Part shown: positions 9,173 through 16,990 of the stretch, one piece after another
How the letters are laid out: every line of letters begins with the position of its first letter
How positions within the stretch are numbered: position 1 is the first letter of the stretch
NCBI RefSeq assembly: GCF_052065415.1
Contig: NZ_JBQHUB010000003.1
Span: forward strand, 89,107-153,106
DNA from: Pseudoflavonifractor_A sp022772585
GTDB lineage: Bacteria > Bacillota > Clostridia > Oscillospirales > Oscillospiraceae
Reading direction: 5' to 3'
Length of the DNA stretch: 64,000 nt
The notes under the pieces: generated by a model
What the model saw: only the letters and a program-made list of their open reading frames with translations
The model's database searches: none
What the model was told of the DNA's origin: nothing
Program-made: the position numbers and the translations under genes

Positions 9173-10945
9173 TCATACAGGGATGGTTCTGATGCGCTCC
9201 AGAATGGCGGCTGTCAGCTCTACCCGGCGGAAGGGGGTCATAAGATAGAAGCCGTCGGTATAGGGAGCCATCTCCGCGGCCACCCGGCAGGAGATGTCCA
9301 TGGCCAGGGCCTCCCCCTGCTGCCGGTCCCTGCCGGCGTATAGCGCGACGATCTCGTCGCAGACATGGATGCCCGAGACCTCGTTGTTCAGGAAGCAGGC
9401 GTTGCGGTGGCTCACCACCGGGAAGATGCCCCCCAGGATCTTGCCCTTGAGCACAGAGCGGGCCAGCTTCAGGTTCTCCAGAGCCTGGGCAGACAGAACG
9501 GGCTGGGTCAGAAAGCCCTCCATGCCGTTTTCCTCTTTTTCCGCGGCAAGCCTGAGCTGGATCTGAAAATTCCGGGCGTTCAGGTTGAGGGCGCCGAACA
9601 TGTGGAAGGGGACAGGAAGGGTGGTCTCGTTGAGCTCGGCCACATAGCGGGCCAGCTTGCGGGAGTTGAAGTTGAACACGCTTTTGACCTCGTCACGCTC
9701 GGCGGAGGGGATGGGGTCGCCGGTGACCAGCAGCACATTGCGCACACCCTCCATGGACAGGCCCAGCAGCAGCGCTTTGGTGGCGTTCAGGTTCCGGTCC
9801 CGGCAGGTCAGGTGGGGGAGAGGCTCCACACCCAGCTCCCGCCGCAGCTTACAGGAGAGCAGGCTGCTGTCGGCCCGGGGGCGGCCCACCGGGCAGTCGG
9901 CGATGGTGATGATATCGGCGCCGCTGTCCCGCAGGAGCCGGGCACCGGACAGGAAGGGGGCGGGGTCGCCGTCCGCCGGGGGGTCCAGCTCCACCGCCAC
10001 CACCCGCTGCCCGGCCTTCAGCTTCTCCCAGAAGGGGCTTTCGGGGACAGCGGCGCGGCGGGGACCGGCCTTGGCGGCCGGGGAGCCCTCCTCCGCCGGC
10101 GGGGCGGAGAGGGCCTGGACCATGCGGGCAATGTGTTCCGGGGTGGTGCCGCAGCAGCCGCCTACGATCCTGGCCCCGGCCCCGGCAATCTGGGCCATCT
10201 TCTGAGCAAAGTAGTCGGGCTGGCCCTGATATACCGCCCGGCGGCCCAATACCGTGGGATAGCCGGCGTTGGGCATGGCGGAGAGCAGGGTGTCCCCCAG
10301 GTCCAGTCCGCGGATGTACTCCAGCATGTGGTGGGGGCCGGACACGCAGTTAAAGCCCACCGCGTCCACCTCGGGCAGGGCGGCGGTGCGGGCGAAGAGC
10401 TCCCGGCCCGACTGTCCCTCCCGGGTGATGCCGTCGGGCTGCACCGCGTAGGAGACGATGAGGAAGGCCTCCGGACAGCGGGCCTTCAGGTGCCGGGCCA
10501 GCTCCGGCACGCCCTCAGCCGAGGGCAGGGTCTCCACCAGGAAGTGGCGGATCCCCAGCTCCAGGAACTGGTCAGCCTGCCAGCAGTAGAGATCGCCGGG
10601 CCCCCCGGCCTGGGAGCCCGAGGCAGGGCCGATGTCGGCAAAGACATAGGCGCCGTAAGGCTCCGCCGCTTCCCGGGCCAGTCGGCAGCCCGCCCGGATG
10701 ACCTGACGGGCAAATTCCGTGTCCCCCCCGGCGGCGTCTGCTCCGGCGGAGAAGGTATTGGTCTTGATGGCCCGGGCCCCCGCCTCCAGATAGGCCCGGT
10801 GGATGGACAGGATGTCCTCCGGGTGGTCCAGGTTGGCCCGCTCGCACCGCTCCTCCGCCCGGCCGGGCAGGGAGGAGAAGCAGGTGCCCATGGCGCCGTC
10901 AAAGATCAGGGTATGGCCGCTGCCGAGATAAGTTCTGATATCCAT
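9173..10945 (-). CDS. Bifunctional homocysteine S-methyltransferase / methylenetetrahydrofolate reductase
   Basis: Two-domain cytoplasmic enzyme of the YitJ type. The N-terminal domain (about 1-280) is a zinc-dependent homocysteine S-methyltransferase, starting DGAMGTCF, with the zinc cysteines in GFNCVSG and GGCCGTTPEHI. The C-terminal domain (about 300-590) is a methylenetetrahydrofolate reductase barrel (VAVELDPPADGD, NVLLVTGDP, TQPVLSAQALE, GIFPVVSHRNACFLNNEVSGI). The MTHFR part makes 5-methyl-THF. That feeds the cobalamin methionine synthase encoded 18 bp upstream in the same operon. It is the last gene before a terminator. Confidence 0.93.
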   Translation of the reverse strand: MDIRTYLGSGHTLIFDGAMGTCFSSLPGRAEERCERANLDHPEDILSIHRAYLEAGARAIKTNTFSAGADAAGGDTEFARQVIRAGCRLAREAAEPYGAYVFADIGPASGSQAGGPGDLYCWQADQFLELGIRHFLVETLPSAEGVPELARHLKARCPEAFLIVSYAVQPDGITREGQSGRELFARTAALPEVDAVGFNCVSGPHHMLEYIRGLDLGDTLLSAMPNAGYPTVLGRRAVYQGQPDYFAQKMAQIAGAGARIVGGCCGTTPEHIARMVQALSAPPAEEGSPAAKAGPRRAAVPESPFWEKLKAGQRVVAVELDPPADGDPAPFLSGARLLRDSGADIITIADCPVGRPRADSSLLSCKLRRELGVEPLPHLTCRDRNLNATKALLLGLSMEGVRNVLLVTGDPIPSAERDEVKSVFNFNSRKLARYVAELNETTLPVPFHMFGALNLNARNFQIQLRLAAEKEENGMEGFLTQPVLSAQALENLKLARSVLKGKILGGIFPVVSHRNACFLNNEVSGIHVCDEIVALYAGRDRQQGEALAMDISCRVAAEMAPYTDGFYLMTPFRRVELTAAILERIRTIPV

Positions 10946-10963
10946 ATGCTACCTCCCGGCGGC

Positions 10964-13336
10964 TCAGCCCAGCACGGCCCGGGCGATCTCCACCGACTGC
11001 CGGGCGTCCCTGGCGTAGTGATCGGCTCCCATGCGCCGGGCGTAGTCCGGGGTGACCACGGCGCCGCCCACAAAGACCACCGGCGGTTGGGGCAGGGCCT
11101 TGAGGACATGGATGGTTTCCTCCATGGCGGGGAGGGTGGTGGTCATCAGAGCGGAGAGCCCCACCAGCCGGACGTTCCGCTCCTCTACGACCTGCCGGAC
11201 GGTCCCGGGGGGCACGTCACGGCCCAGATCGATGATGTCGTAGCCGTAGTTCTCCAGAATGGTCTTGACGATGTTCTTGCCGATGTCGTGGATGTCCCCC
11301 TTGACGGTGGCCACCACGATGGTCCCCTTCTTCACCGGCGCGCCGCCTTTTTGGGCCAGAGAGGTCCGTACCGCTTCAAAGACGGCCTGAGCCGCCTGGG
11401 CGGCGCTGAGAAGCTGGGGCAGGAAGAGGGTGCCCTTCTCATAGCCCTCGCCCACCCGGTCCAGGGCGGGAATGAGCCGCTGTTCCACCAGGGAGAGCTC
11501 GTCCCCCTCGGCCAGAGCGGCCCGGGCCAGCTTGCCCGCCTCGGACTTGAGGCCCCGGATCACCGCGTCCTCCAGGGTGAGATGGCTGTCGGCCGCCGGG
11601 GCGGCGGGAGCGGCCTGGGCCCCGGCAAAGCGGTCGATGTAGGCCGCGCTGCCGACGTCCTCGCCGGACAGCACCCGGAAGGCGGCCACCGCGTCCATCA
11701 TTTCCTTCAGATTGGGGTTGATGATGGGCAGTGTCAATCCGGCCCCCAGGGCCTGGATCAGGAAATTCTGGTTGATGAGCCCCCGGTTGGGCAGGCCGAA
11801 GGAGATGTTGGACACGCCCAGAACGGTCTGCAATCCCAGCTCCTCCCGCACCATACGAAGGGCCCGCAGGGTCTCCCGGGCCTGCTCCTGCTGGGCGGAG
11901 ACCGTCAGGGTCAGGCAGTCGATCCACAGGTCCTCATGGGGGATGCCGTGCTCCCCGGCCGCGGCCAGGATACGCCGGGCGATGGCCAGGCGGGCCTCCG
12001 CCGTCTGGGGGATGCCTCTCTCGTCCAGAGTGAGGCCCACCACCGCCGCGCCGTACTTTTTCACCACCGGCAGGACGCGCTCCATCACCGCCGGGTCGCC
12101 GTTGACCGAGTTCACCGCAGCCTTGCCGTTGTAGACCCGCAGGCCGGCCTCCAGCGCGGCGGCATTGGAGGAGTCCAGCTGCAGGGGGACCGACAGGGCG
12201 CTCTGGAGCTTTTTGACCACCCGGGGCAGCATCTCCACCTCGTTCACGCCGGGATAGCCCACGTTCACGTCCAGAATGTCGGCCCCGGCGTCCACCTCCT
12301 GGATGCCCACGTCCAGGATATAGTCCAGGTCTCCCTCCAGCAGGGCCTGCTGGAAGCGCTTTTTGCCGGTAGGATTGATGCGCTCGCCGATGACCCGTAC
12401 CCCGTCCAGCCGCACCGGGACGGTGGGCGTGCAGACAAAGCCCGCGGGCACATAGTGCCGCCGGACGGGGGATCTGCCCTCAAGGGCTTGTTTCAGCGCC
12501 CGGATGTAGTCGGGCGAGGTGCCGCAGCAGCCGCCGAAGATGGTGACGCCCGCCTCCAGACAGGGGACCAGGGCGGCGGCAAATTCCTCCGGACCCATGT
12601 GGTAGTGGCCGTCCACCGGGTCGGGCAGACCGGCGTTGGGTTTGGCGATGACGGGCAGCCGGGTATTTTGACACAGCTCGGCCAGCAGGGGAGAGAGCAG
12701 ATCGGGGCCCAGGGAGCAGTTCAGGCCGATGGCGTCGGCCCCCAGGCCCTCCAGCGTGCGGGCCATGGAGGGGATGGTGCAGCCGGTGAAGGTGCGCCCG
12801 CCGGTGTCGAAGGTCATGGTGACCATCACAGGCAGGCCGGTATTCTCTTTCACGGCCAGCAGGGCGGCCTTGGTCTCGTAGAGGTCGGTCATGGTCTCGA
12901 TGACGGCCAGGTCGGCCCCCGCCGCCGCACCGGCCAGCGCCACCTCCCGGAAGAGGTCGTAAGCCGCTTCAAAGGGCAGGCTGCCCATGGGCTCCAGCAG
13001 CTCGCCAAGAGGCCCCATGTCCAGGGCCACCAGCACGCCGGTGTCCCCTGCGGCCTCTTTGGCCAGACGCACGCCGGCCCCCACCACCTGCTCTACCGTG
13101 TGGCCGGAGCCGGCCAGCTTCAGATGATTGGCGCCGAAGGTGTTGGCGTAGACCACCTGGCTGCCGGCCCGGATGTACTCCTCATGGACCGAGCGTACCA
13201 GCTCGGGACGGGTGAGATTGAGCAGCTCGGGCCGTCCCCCGGGGGGCAGGCCTTTCTGTTGGAATACGGTTCCGGTGGCGCCGTCCAGCAGGACGATCCC
13301 GGAAGAAAAAAAGTCAGGGCGCACAGGTTTTTCCAC
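10964..13336 (-). CDS. metH: Cobalamin-dependent methionine synthase, short form without reactivation domain
   Basis: Transfers methyl from 5-methyl-THF to homocysteine through bound cobalamin. Domains in order are homocysteine-binding (1-290; zinc cysteines Cys207, Cys270, Cys271), pterin-binding (about 315-560, RVIGERINPTGKKRFQ), the cobalamin cap (about 590-670) and cobalamin-binding (about 670-790; DIHDIG at 681-686 with His683 the expected cobalt ligand, then VGLSAL and FVGGAV). At 790 residues it lacks the C-terminal SAM-binding reactivation domain of the roughly 1,230-residue enterobacterial enzyme. That domain is supplied by the adjacent upstream gene, whose 3' end overlaps this start by 23 bp. 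Confidence 0.95.
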   Translation of the reverse strand: MEKPVRPDFFSSGIVLLDGATGTVFQQKGLPPGGRPELLNLTRPELVRSVHEEYIRAGSQVVYANTFGANHLKLAGSGHTVEQVVGAGVRLAKEAAGDTGVLVALDMGPLGELLEPMGSLPFEAAYDLFREVALAGAAAGADLAVIETMTDLYETKAALLAVKENTGLPVMVTMTFDTGGRTFTGCTIPSMARTLEGLGADAIGLNCSLGPDLLSPLLAELCQNTRLPVIAKPNAGLPDPVDGHYHMGPEEFAAALVPCLEAGVTIFGGCCGTSPDYIRALKQALEGRSPVRRHYVPAGFVCTPTVPVRLDGVRVIGERINPTGKKRFQQALLEGDLDYILDVGIQEVDAGADILDVNVGYPGVNEVEMLPRVVKKLQSALSVPLQLDSSNAAALEAGLRVYNGKAAVNSVNGDPAVMERVLPVVKKYGAAVVGLTLDERGIPQTAEARLAIARRILAAAGEHGIPHEDLWIDCLTLTVSAQQEQARETLRALRMVREELGLQTVLGVSNISFGLPNRGLINQNFLIQALGAGLTLPIINPNLKEMMDAVAAFRVLSGEDVGSAAYIDRFAGAQAAPAAPAADSHLTLEDAVIRGLKSEAGKLARAALAEGDELSLVEQRLIPALDRVGEGYEKGTLFLPQLLSAAQAAQAVFEAVRTSLAQKGGAPVKKGTIVVATVKGDIHDIGKNIVKTILENYGYDIIDLGRDVPPGTVRQVVEERNVRLVGLSALMTTTLPAMEETIHVLKALPQPPVVFVGGAVVTPDYARRMGADHYARDARQSVEIARAVLG

Positions 13337-13973
13337 CTTTCCTCAATTGACAGGTCTGATTCATGGAGCAGCAGGCGCAGCCCCGGATGCGCCGCATCTG
13401 AGGCGTGCCGGCCACCCCCAGCAGGGCGGTGACCGATTTGGCGGGATTGAGCAGCAGGCTGCCGGTGACGTACAGCCCGATGCGCCGGGGGGCGTCCAGA
13501 GCCCGGCACAATCCGGGCTGGAGCGCAAGGGGCAGGTCGCCGTAGCCGGGACTGAAGCGGTCGGTCAGGTATTTCCCGGGGAAGAGGGCGGCGATCTCTT
13601 TTTCTGCCGCATCGCAGCCTGCCTCCACCCAGGCGCTGCCGCAGGCGTCCAGGATGACGGCCCGGGCCATGTCCCGGGCCTGCTGGGTCCGGAGCAGGGC
13701 GTCAAATTCCGCACCCAGGGTGCAGGCCAGCACAACGGCCTGATGGCACTCCTCCAGCATGAGCCGGGCAGTGCGGCCGGGGAGGGAGAGGCCGGCCTCG
13801 GGCAGGAGAAGCTCCTCCCCCGAGCGGGTCAGAGATACGACCTTATAAATATACCGGGGCTTCAGCTGGGCGGTGAGGGCTTCGGCCTCCCGCTGGACAC
13901 TCTGCCGCAGCGTCTGGTCCTGGGTGCCGCCGGCCCCCAGATAGCGCAGGGCTTCTTCGATATCAAGACGCAT
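13314..13973 (-). CDS. Separate methionine synthase reactivation (SAM-binding) domain protein
   Basis: Stand-alone protein of the vitamin B12-dependent methionine synthase activation-domain family, 219 residues. It carries the diagnostic segment DRFSPGYGDLPL (compare RPAPGYP in E. coli MetH), which binds SAM for reductive methylation of inactive cob(II)alamin. A Cys-rich C-terminus, RIRGCACCSMNQTC, could bind metal or a cluster, but this is inference. The gene leads the operon and overlaps the short MetH by 23 bp, so translation is probably coupled and the product likely serves that enzyme. Confidence 0.88.
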   Translation of the reverse strand: MRLDIEEALRYLGAGGTQDQTLRQSVQREAEALTAQLKPRYIYKVVSLTRSGEELLLPEAGLSLPGRTARLMLEECHQAVVLACTLGAEFDALLRTQQARDMARAVILDACGSAWVEAGCDAAEKEIAALFPGKYLTDRFSPGYGDLPLALQPGLCRALDAPRRIGLYVTGSLLLNPAKSVTALLGVAGTPQMRRIRGCACCSMNQTCQLRKGGKTCAP

Positions 13974-14075
13974 TCGCCGGCCTCCTGTTCCATGTGGGTC
14001 TGAATACCATACAGTATAGCGTTTTAAAGAAGAAAAGTACAGGGGTAGGGACGTAAAAAAATGTTTATTTTCCTA

Positions 14076-14104
14076 TTGACAAAGTAGGAATGTGTTGGTA
14101 TAAT
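14076..14104 (+). promoter_or_regulatory. Sigma-A promoter of the O-acetylhomoserine sulfhydrylase transcript
   Basis: Consensus TTGACA (14076-14081) and TATAAT (14099-14104) are separated by exactly 17 bp. Both hexamers are perfect. Confidence 0.9.
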
Positions 14105-14110
14105 TCGATC

Positions 14111-14131
14111 AACCTACTTAGTTAATTGGTT
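14111..14131. promoter_or_regulatory. Possible Rrf2/CymR-type operator
   Basis: A 21-bp imperfect palindrome (AACC at one end, GGTT at the other, alternating A/T symmetry between) begins 7 bp after the -10 box, where the transcript starts. Its position fits a repressor, and sulfur-gene regulators of the Rrf2 family (CymR) use similar AT-rich palindromes. This is inference, as no regulator gene is nearby. Confidence 0.35.
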
Positions 14132-14158
14132 AATGTAAGCGGTAAGGAGGCGGACGGG

Positions 14159-14248
14159 ATGAGCGCCTGTTTTGGACGTCTGCTGCGGAGCAATTTCCGG
14201 TTCGGGCGAATGCCGGGTATCCAGACATGGACCGACCACAAAAAATAA
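14159..14248 (+). CDS. Candidate 29-residue leader peptide upstream of the sulfhydrylase gene
   Basis: A short open frame begins at ATG 14159 behind a full AAGGAGG site (14144-14150) and ends at TAA 14246-14248, only 17 bp before the sulfhydrylase start. The peptide begins MSACFGRLLRSNFRFGRM and ends with two lysines. It lies inside the transcript made from the perfect promoter at 14076-14104. It carries one Cys, two Met and five Arg. It could be a translated leader that couples or attenuates downstream expression, or a small protein in its own right. No family was recognised. The strong ribosome binding site is the best evidence that it is translated. Confidence 0.5.
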   Translation: MSACFGRLLRSNFRFGRMPGIQTWTDHKK

Positions 14249-14265
14249 GAAAGAAGGCTTTCGTC

Positions 14266-15555
14266 ATGCGTAATCGTCCTTATAAGTTTGAGACCCTTCA
14301 GCTCCACGTGGGTCAGGAGCAGCCCGATCCCGCCACCGATTCCCGCGCCGTTCCCATTTACCAGACCACTTCCTACGTGTTCCGCAACTCCGCCCATGCT
14401 GCTGCCCGATTCGGGCTGGCCGATGCGGGCAACATCTACGGCCGGCTCACCAACTCCACCCAGGATGTGCTGGAAAAGCGTCTGGCAGCCCTGGAGGGCG
14501 GAGTGGCGGCCCTGGCCCTGGCCTCCGGCGCGGCTGCCATCACCTACACCATCCAGGCTCTGGCCCAGGCGGGGGACCACATCGTGGCCCAAAAGACCAT
14601 CTACGGCGGCAGCTACAACCTGCTCTCCCATACCCTGCCCCAGTTCGGCGTGACCACCACCTTTGTGGACGCCCATGATCTGGCACAGGTGGAGAACGCT
14701 ATCCAGCCCAACACCAAGGCTGTTTACTTGGAGACCCTGGGCAACCCCAACAGCGACATTCCCGACATCGATGCCATCGCCGCCATCGCCCACAAGCACG
14801 GCCTGCCCCTGGTCATCGACAATACCTTCGGCACACCGTATCTCATCCGGCCCATCGAGCACGGCGCCGACATCGTGGTCCACTCGGCCACCAAGTTCAT
14901 CGGCGGCCACGGCACCACCCTGGGCGGCATCATCGTGGATTCCGGCAAGTTCGACTGGAAGGCCAGCGGTAAATATGCACCCATCGCCGAGCCAAACCCC
15001 AGCTACCACGGCGTCAGCTTTGTGGATGCGGCCGGTCCTGCCGCCTTCGTCACCTACATCCGGGCCATCCTCCTGCGGGATACCGGCGCTACGATCTCCC
15101 CCTTCAACGCGTTCCTGCTGCTCCAGGGCGTGGAGACCCTGTCCCTGCGGCTGGACCGCCATGCCGAGAACACCAAGAAGGTGGTGGAGTTCCTGGCGAA
15201 TCATCCCCAGGTGGAGCATGTGAACCATCCCAGTCTGCCCGGCCATCCAGACCACGCTCTCTATGAGAAATACTTCCCCAACGGCGGCGCCTCCATCTTC
15301 ACCTTTGAGATCAAGGGCGGCCAGGAGGAGGCCCACAAGTTCATCGACAGCCTGGAGATCTTCTCCCTGCTGGCCAACGTGGCGGACGTGAAGAGCCTGG
15401 TCATCCACCCCGCCACCACCACCCACTCTCAGCTCTCCCCTGAGGAGCTGCTGGACCAGGGCATCAAGCCCAATACGATCCGCCTTTCCATCGGTACCGA
15501 GCACATCGACGACATTATCGCCGACCTGGACCAGGCTTTCGCGGCGGTACGGTGA
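14266..15555 (+). CDS. metY: O-acetylhomoserine sulfhydrylase (PLP-dependent)
   Basis: PLP enzyme of the Cys/Met metabolism family that makes homocysteine from O-acetylhomoserine and sulfide, supplying substrate to the methionine synthases encoded divergently. The PLP lysine is Lys210 in VVHSATKFIGGHGTT. The length (429) and the long insertion after it (YHGVSFVDAAGPAAF) are typical of MetY rather than the shorter cystathionine gamma-synthases. The start at 14266 has an AGAAGG site. An upstream in-frame ATG at 14227 lies inside the leader ORF and lacks a ribosome binding site. A terminator follows. Confidence 0.93.
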   Translation: MRNRPYKFETLQLHVGQEQPDPATDSRAVPIYQTTSYVFRNSAHAAARFGLADAGNIYGRLTNSTQDVLEKRLAALEGGVAALALASGAAAITYTIQALAQAGDHIVAQKTIYGGSYNLLSHTLPQFGVTTTFVDAHDLAQVENAIQPNTKAVYLETLGNPNSDIPDIDAIAAIAHKHGLPLVIDNTFGTPYLIRPIEHGADIVVHSATKFIGGHGTTLGGIIVDSGKFDWKASGKYAPIAEPNPSYHGVSFVDAAGPAAFVTYIRAILLRDTGATISPFNAFLLLQGVETLSLRLDRHAENTKKVVEFLANHPQVEHVNHPSLPGHPDHALYEKYFPNGGASIFTFEIKGGQEEAHKFIDSLEIFSLLANVADVKSLVIHPATTTHSQLSPEELLDQGIKPNTIRLSIGTEHIDDIIADLDQAFAAVR

Positions 15556-15581
15556 GTGCACGAGTCATTTTTTAAAAGAAG

Positions 15582-15617
15582 AAGGGAATGGACAGATACG
15601 TGTCCATTCCCTTTTTG
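15582..15617 (+). terminator. Terminator after the sulfhydrylase gene
   Basis: Perfect 13-bp stem (15582-15594 with 15601-15613), 6-nt loop and a TTTTT run. Confidence 0.9.
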
Positions 15618-15714
15618 TATCAGTACGATTTTGTGTGTTATCCCCCACAACCCGGATGCGAGCCCGGCACAGCGAATCACGGCCGAAAGCGGAGAAAAAG
15701 CTCGTCCGGCGTAT

Positions 15715-15747
15715 GAAAAAGCCCTGAGGCCTTTTCGCCTCAGGGCT
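15715..15747 (-). terminator. Terminator of the tRNA operon
   Basis: Perfect 11-bp stem (15720-15730 with 15737-15747) with a six-base loop, followed on the minus strand by five T, directly beyond tRNA-Leu. Confidence 0.88.
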
Positions 15748-15756
15748 CTTCTGAAC

Positions 15757-15844
15757 TGGTGCGCGAGGCGGGACTTGAACCCGCACGTGCGTAATGCACA
15801 CTAGAACCTGAATCTAGCGAGTCTGCCAATTCCACCACTCGCGC
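15757..15844 (-). tRNA. tRNA-Leu (anticodon CAG)
   Basis: Class II tRNA of 88 nt with encoded CCA. The 7-bp acceptor stem GCGCGAG/CTCGCGC and the anticodon arm CTAGA-TTCAGGT-TCTAG give anticodon CAG. There is a variable arm, and the T arm has the loop TTCAAGT. It is transcribed after tRNA-Pro, 3 bp away. Confidence 0.97.
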
Positions 15845-15847
15845 ATA

Positions 15848-15924
15848 TGGTCCGGGTGACAGGACTTGAACCTGCGGTCTCGTGGTCCCAAACCACGCGC
15901 GATACCAAACTTCGCTACACCCGG
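15848..15924 (-). tRNA. tRNA-Pro (anticodon UGG)
   Basis: A 77-nt tRNA with encoded CCA, perfect acceptor stem CCGGGTG/CACCCGG and anticodon arm CGTGG-TTTGGGA-CCACG, giving anticodon UGG. The T loop is TTCAAGT. It is the first gene of a two-tRNA operon. Confidence 0.97.
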
Positions 15925-16049
15925 ATCGGTCCTGTCCGTGTTGCGTTGGTGAGGACCGCCGCAACGTTGCTTATTATAAACCATTTCACTCAGGATTGCA
16001 AGAGGAAATTTCATATGTTATGATATCTTCCGAGAGGTGAGCATCTGAG

Positions 16050-16769
16050 ATGAGAATGAGGAAAAAACCAAACCTGGGAAACCGTATGGAGCGCTGCGCC
16101 GCTCTGTTGATCCGGGAGCCGGAGGCCCGGCGGGGCCGCTGGCGGGAGCTGATGCCGGATGCCCGTGAGCTGCGTCTGGAGATCGGCTGCGGCAAGGGCC
16201 GCTTCACCGCCGAGACGGCGGCCAGGAACCCGGACTGCCTGTTCGTGGCCATCGAGCGGGTGGCCGACGCCATGATCATCGCCATGGAGCGGGCGGAGCA
16301 GATGGGGCTGACCAACGTCTACTTCATCGACGCTGACGCCGCCCGGCTGCGGGACTACTTCGCCCCCGGCGAGGTGGACCTGATCTATCTGAACTTCAGC
16401 GATCCCTGGCCCTCCAACCGGCACAGCAAGCGCCGCCTGACCCACACCGACTTTCTCATGCGCTACCGTCAGGTACTGCGGGAAGGGGGGGAGATCCACT
16501 TCAAGACCGACAACCGCGATCTCTATGAGTGGTCCCTTTTCCAGTTCCCCAAGGCGGGCTTTGCCCTGTCCCAGGTGACACGGGACCTGCATGCAAACGG
16601 CATCTGCGGTGTGATGACCGACTATGAGGAGAAATTCCACAATATGGGCACGCCCATCAACCGCTGCGTGGGGACTATGGGCCCCCTGCCGGAGGAGATG
16701 AAAAACTGGGTGGACCCATTGGACAAACCCAGGGAGCGGAGCGTGGAGGCGCCGGAGCAGGAGGATTGA
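16050..16769 (+). CDS. trmB: tRNA (guanine-N7-)-methyltransferase
   Basis: SAM-dependent enzyme forming 7-methylguanosine at tRNA position 46. The N-terminus MRMRKKPNLGNRM is characteristic of Firmicute TrmB. The SAM motif EIGCGKGRF is followed by LIYLNFSDPWPSNRHSKRRLTH, which contains the conserved DPWP and RH..RR region. The C-terminal TDYEEKF segment is also conserved. The length of 239 residues is slightly long for the family. It is transcribed divergently from the tRNA pair and has its own terminator. Confidence 0.95.
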   Translation: MRMRKKPNLGNRMERCAALLIREPEARRGRWRELMPDARELRLEIGCGKGRFTAETAARNPDCLFVAIERVADAMIIAMERAEQMGLTNVYFIDADAARLRDYFAPGEVDLIYLNFSDPWPSNRHSKRRLTHTDFLMRYRQVLREGGEIHFKTDNRDLYEWSLFQFPKAGFALSQVTRDLHANGICGVMTDYEEKFHNMGTPINRCVGTMGPLPEEMKNWVDPLDKPRERSVEAPEQED

Positions 16770-16784
16770 ATCAGAGAACTGGGA

Positions 16785-16814
16785 CTGGCGGAAGCGACCG
16801 CCAGCCCCTTTTTT
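16785..16814 (+). terminator. Terminator of trmB
   Basis: A 7-bp stem CTGGCGG/CCGCCAG (16785-16804) is followed by CCCC and six T. Confidence 0.8.
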
Positions 16815-16855
16815 GTCCGCATCAGGCGGAAAGGGCGGAGACAGGGAAGAGACTT

Positions 16856-16928
16856 TGTAAAGATTGTGTAAAATCTCTGTAAGGTCTTTCGGGGCTGTCT
16901 TGAAGAGCACGAAAAGTTTTGTCATAAT
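16856..16928 (+). promoter_or_regulatory. Pho-box array and sigma-A promoter of the phosphate symporter
   Basis: Three TGTAAA-type hexamers lie at 16856-16861, 16867-16872 and 16878-16883 (TGTAAA, TGTAAA, TGTAAG) with an exact 11-bp period. That is the phased repeat layout bound by PhoP/PhoB regulators of phosphate starvation. A promoter follows with TTGAAG at 16900-16905, a 17-bp spacer and CATAAT at 16923-16928. The downstream gene is a Na/phosphate symporter, which supports the reading. Confidence 0.75.
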
Positions 16929-16990
16929 ATCGCATAGAAAGTAAAAGGATAGAAATGAGAGCGGCGTGTGCCGCAAAAGGAGATCAAGCC

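Noticed and set aside
8970..9176. 68-codon minus-strand frame between nrdD and the MTHFR fusion
   Set aside because: It has no ribosome binding site or family features, and it overlaps the hairpin terminator.
9365..13432. Plus-strand open frame of 1,355 codons
   Set aside because: It is antisense to the methionine synthase genes. Its His/Gln/Gly-rich composition is the usual shadow of high-GC codons, with no family motifs.
13974..14075. SAM riboswitch or T-box for the minus-strand methionine operon
   Set aside because: I looked for S-box and T-box landmarks in this short leader and found none.
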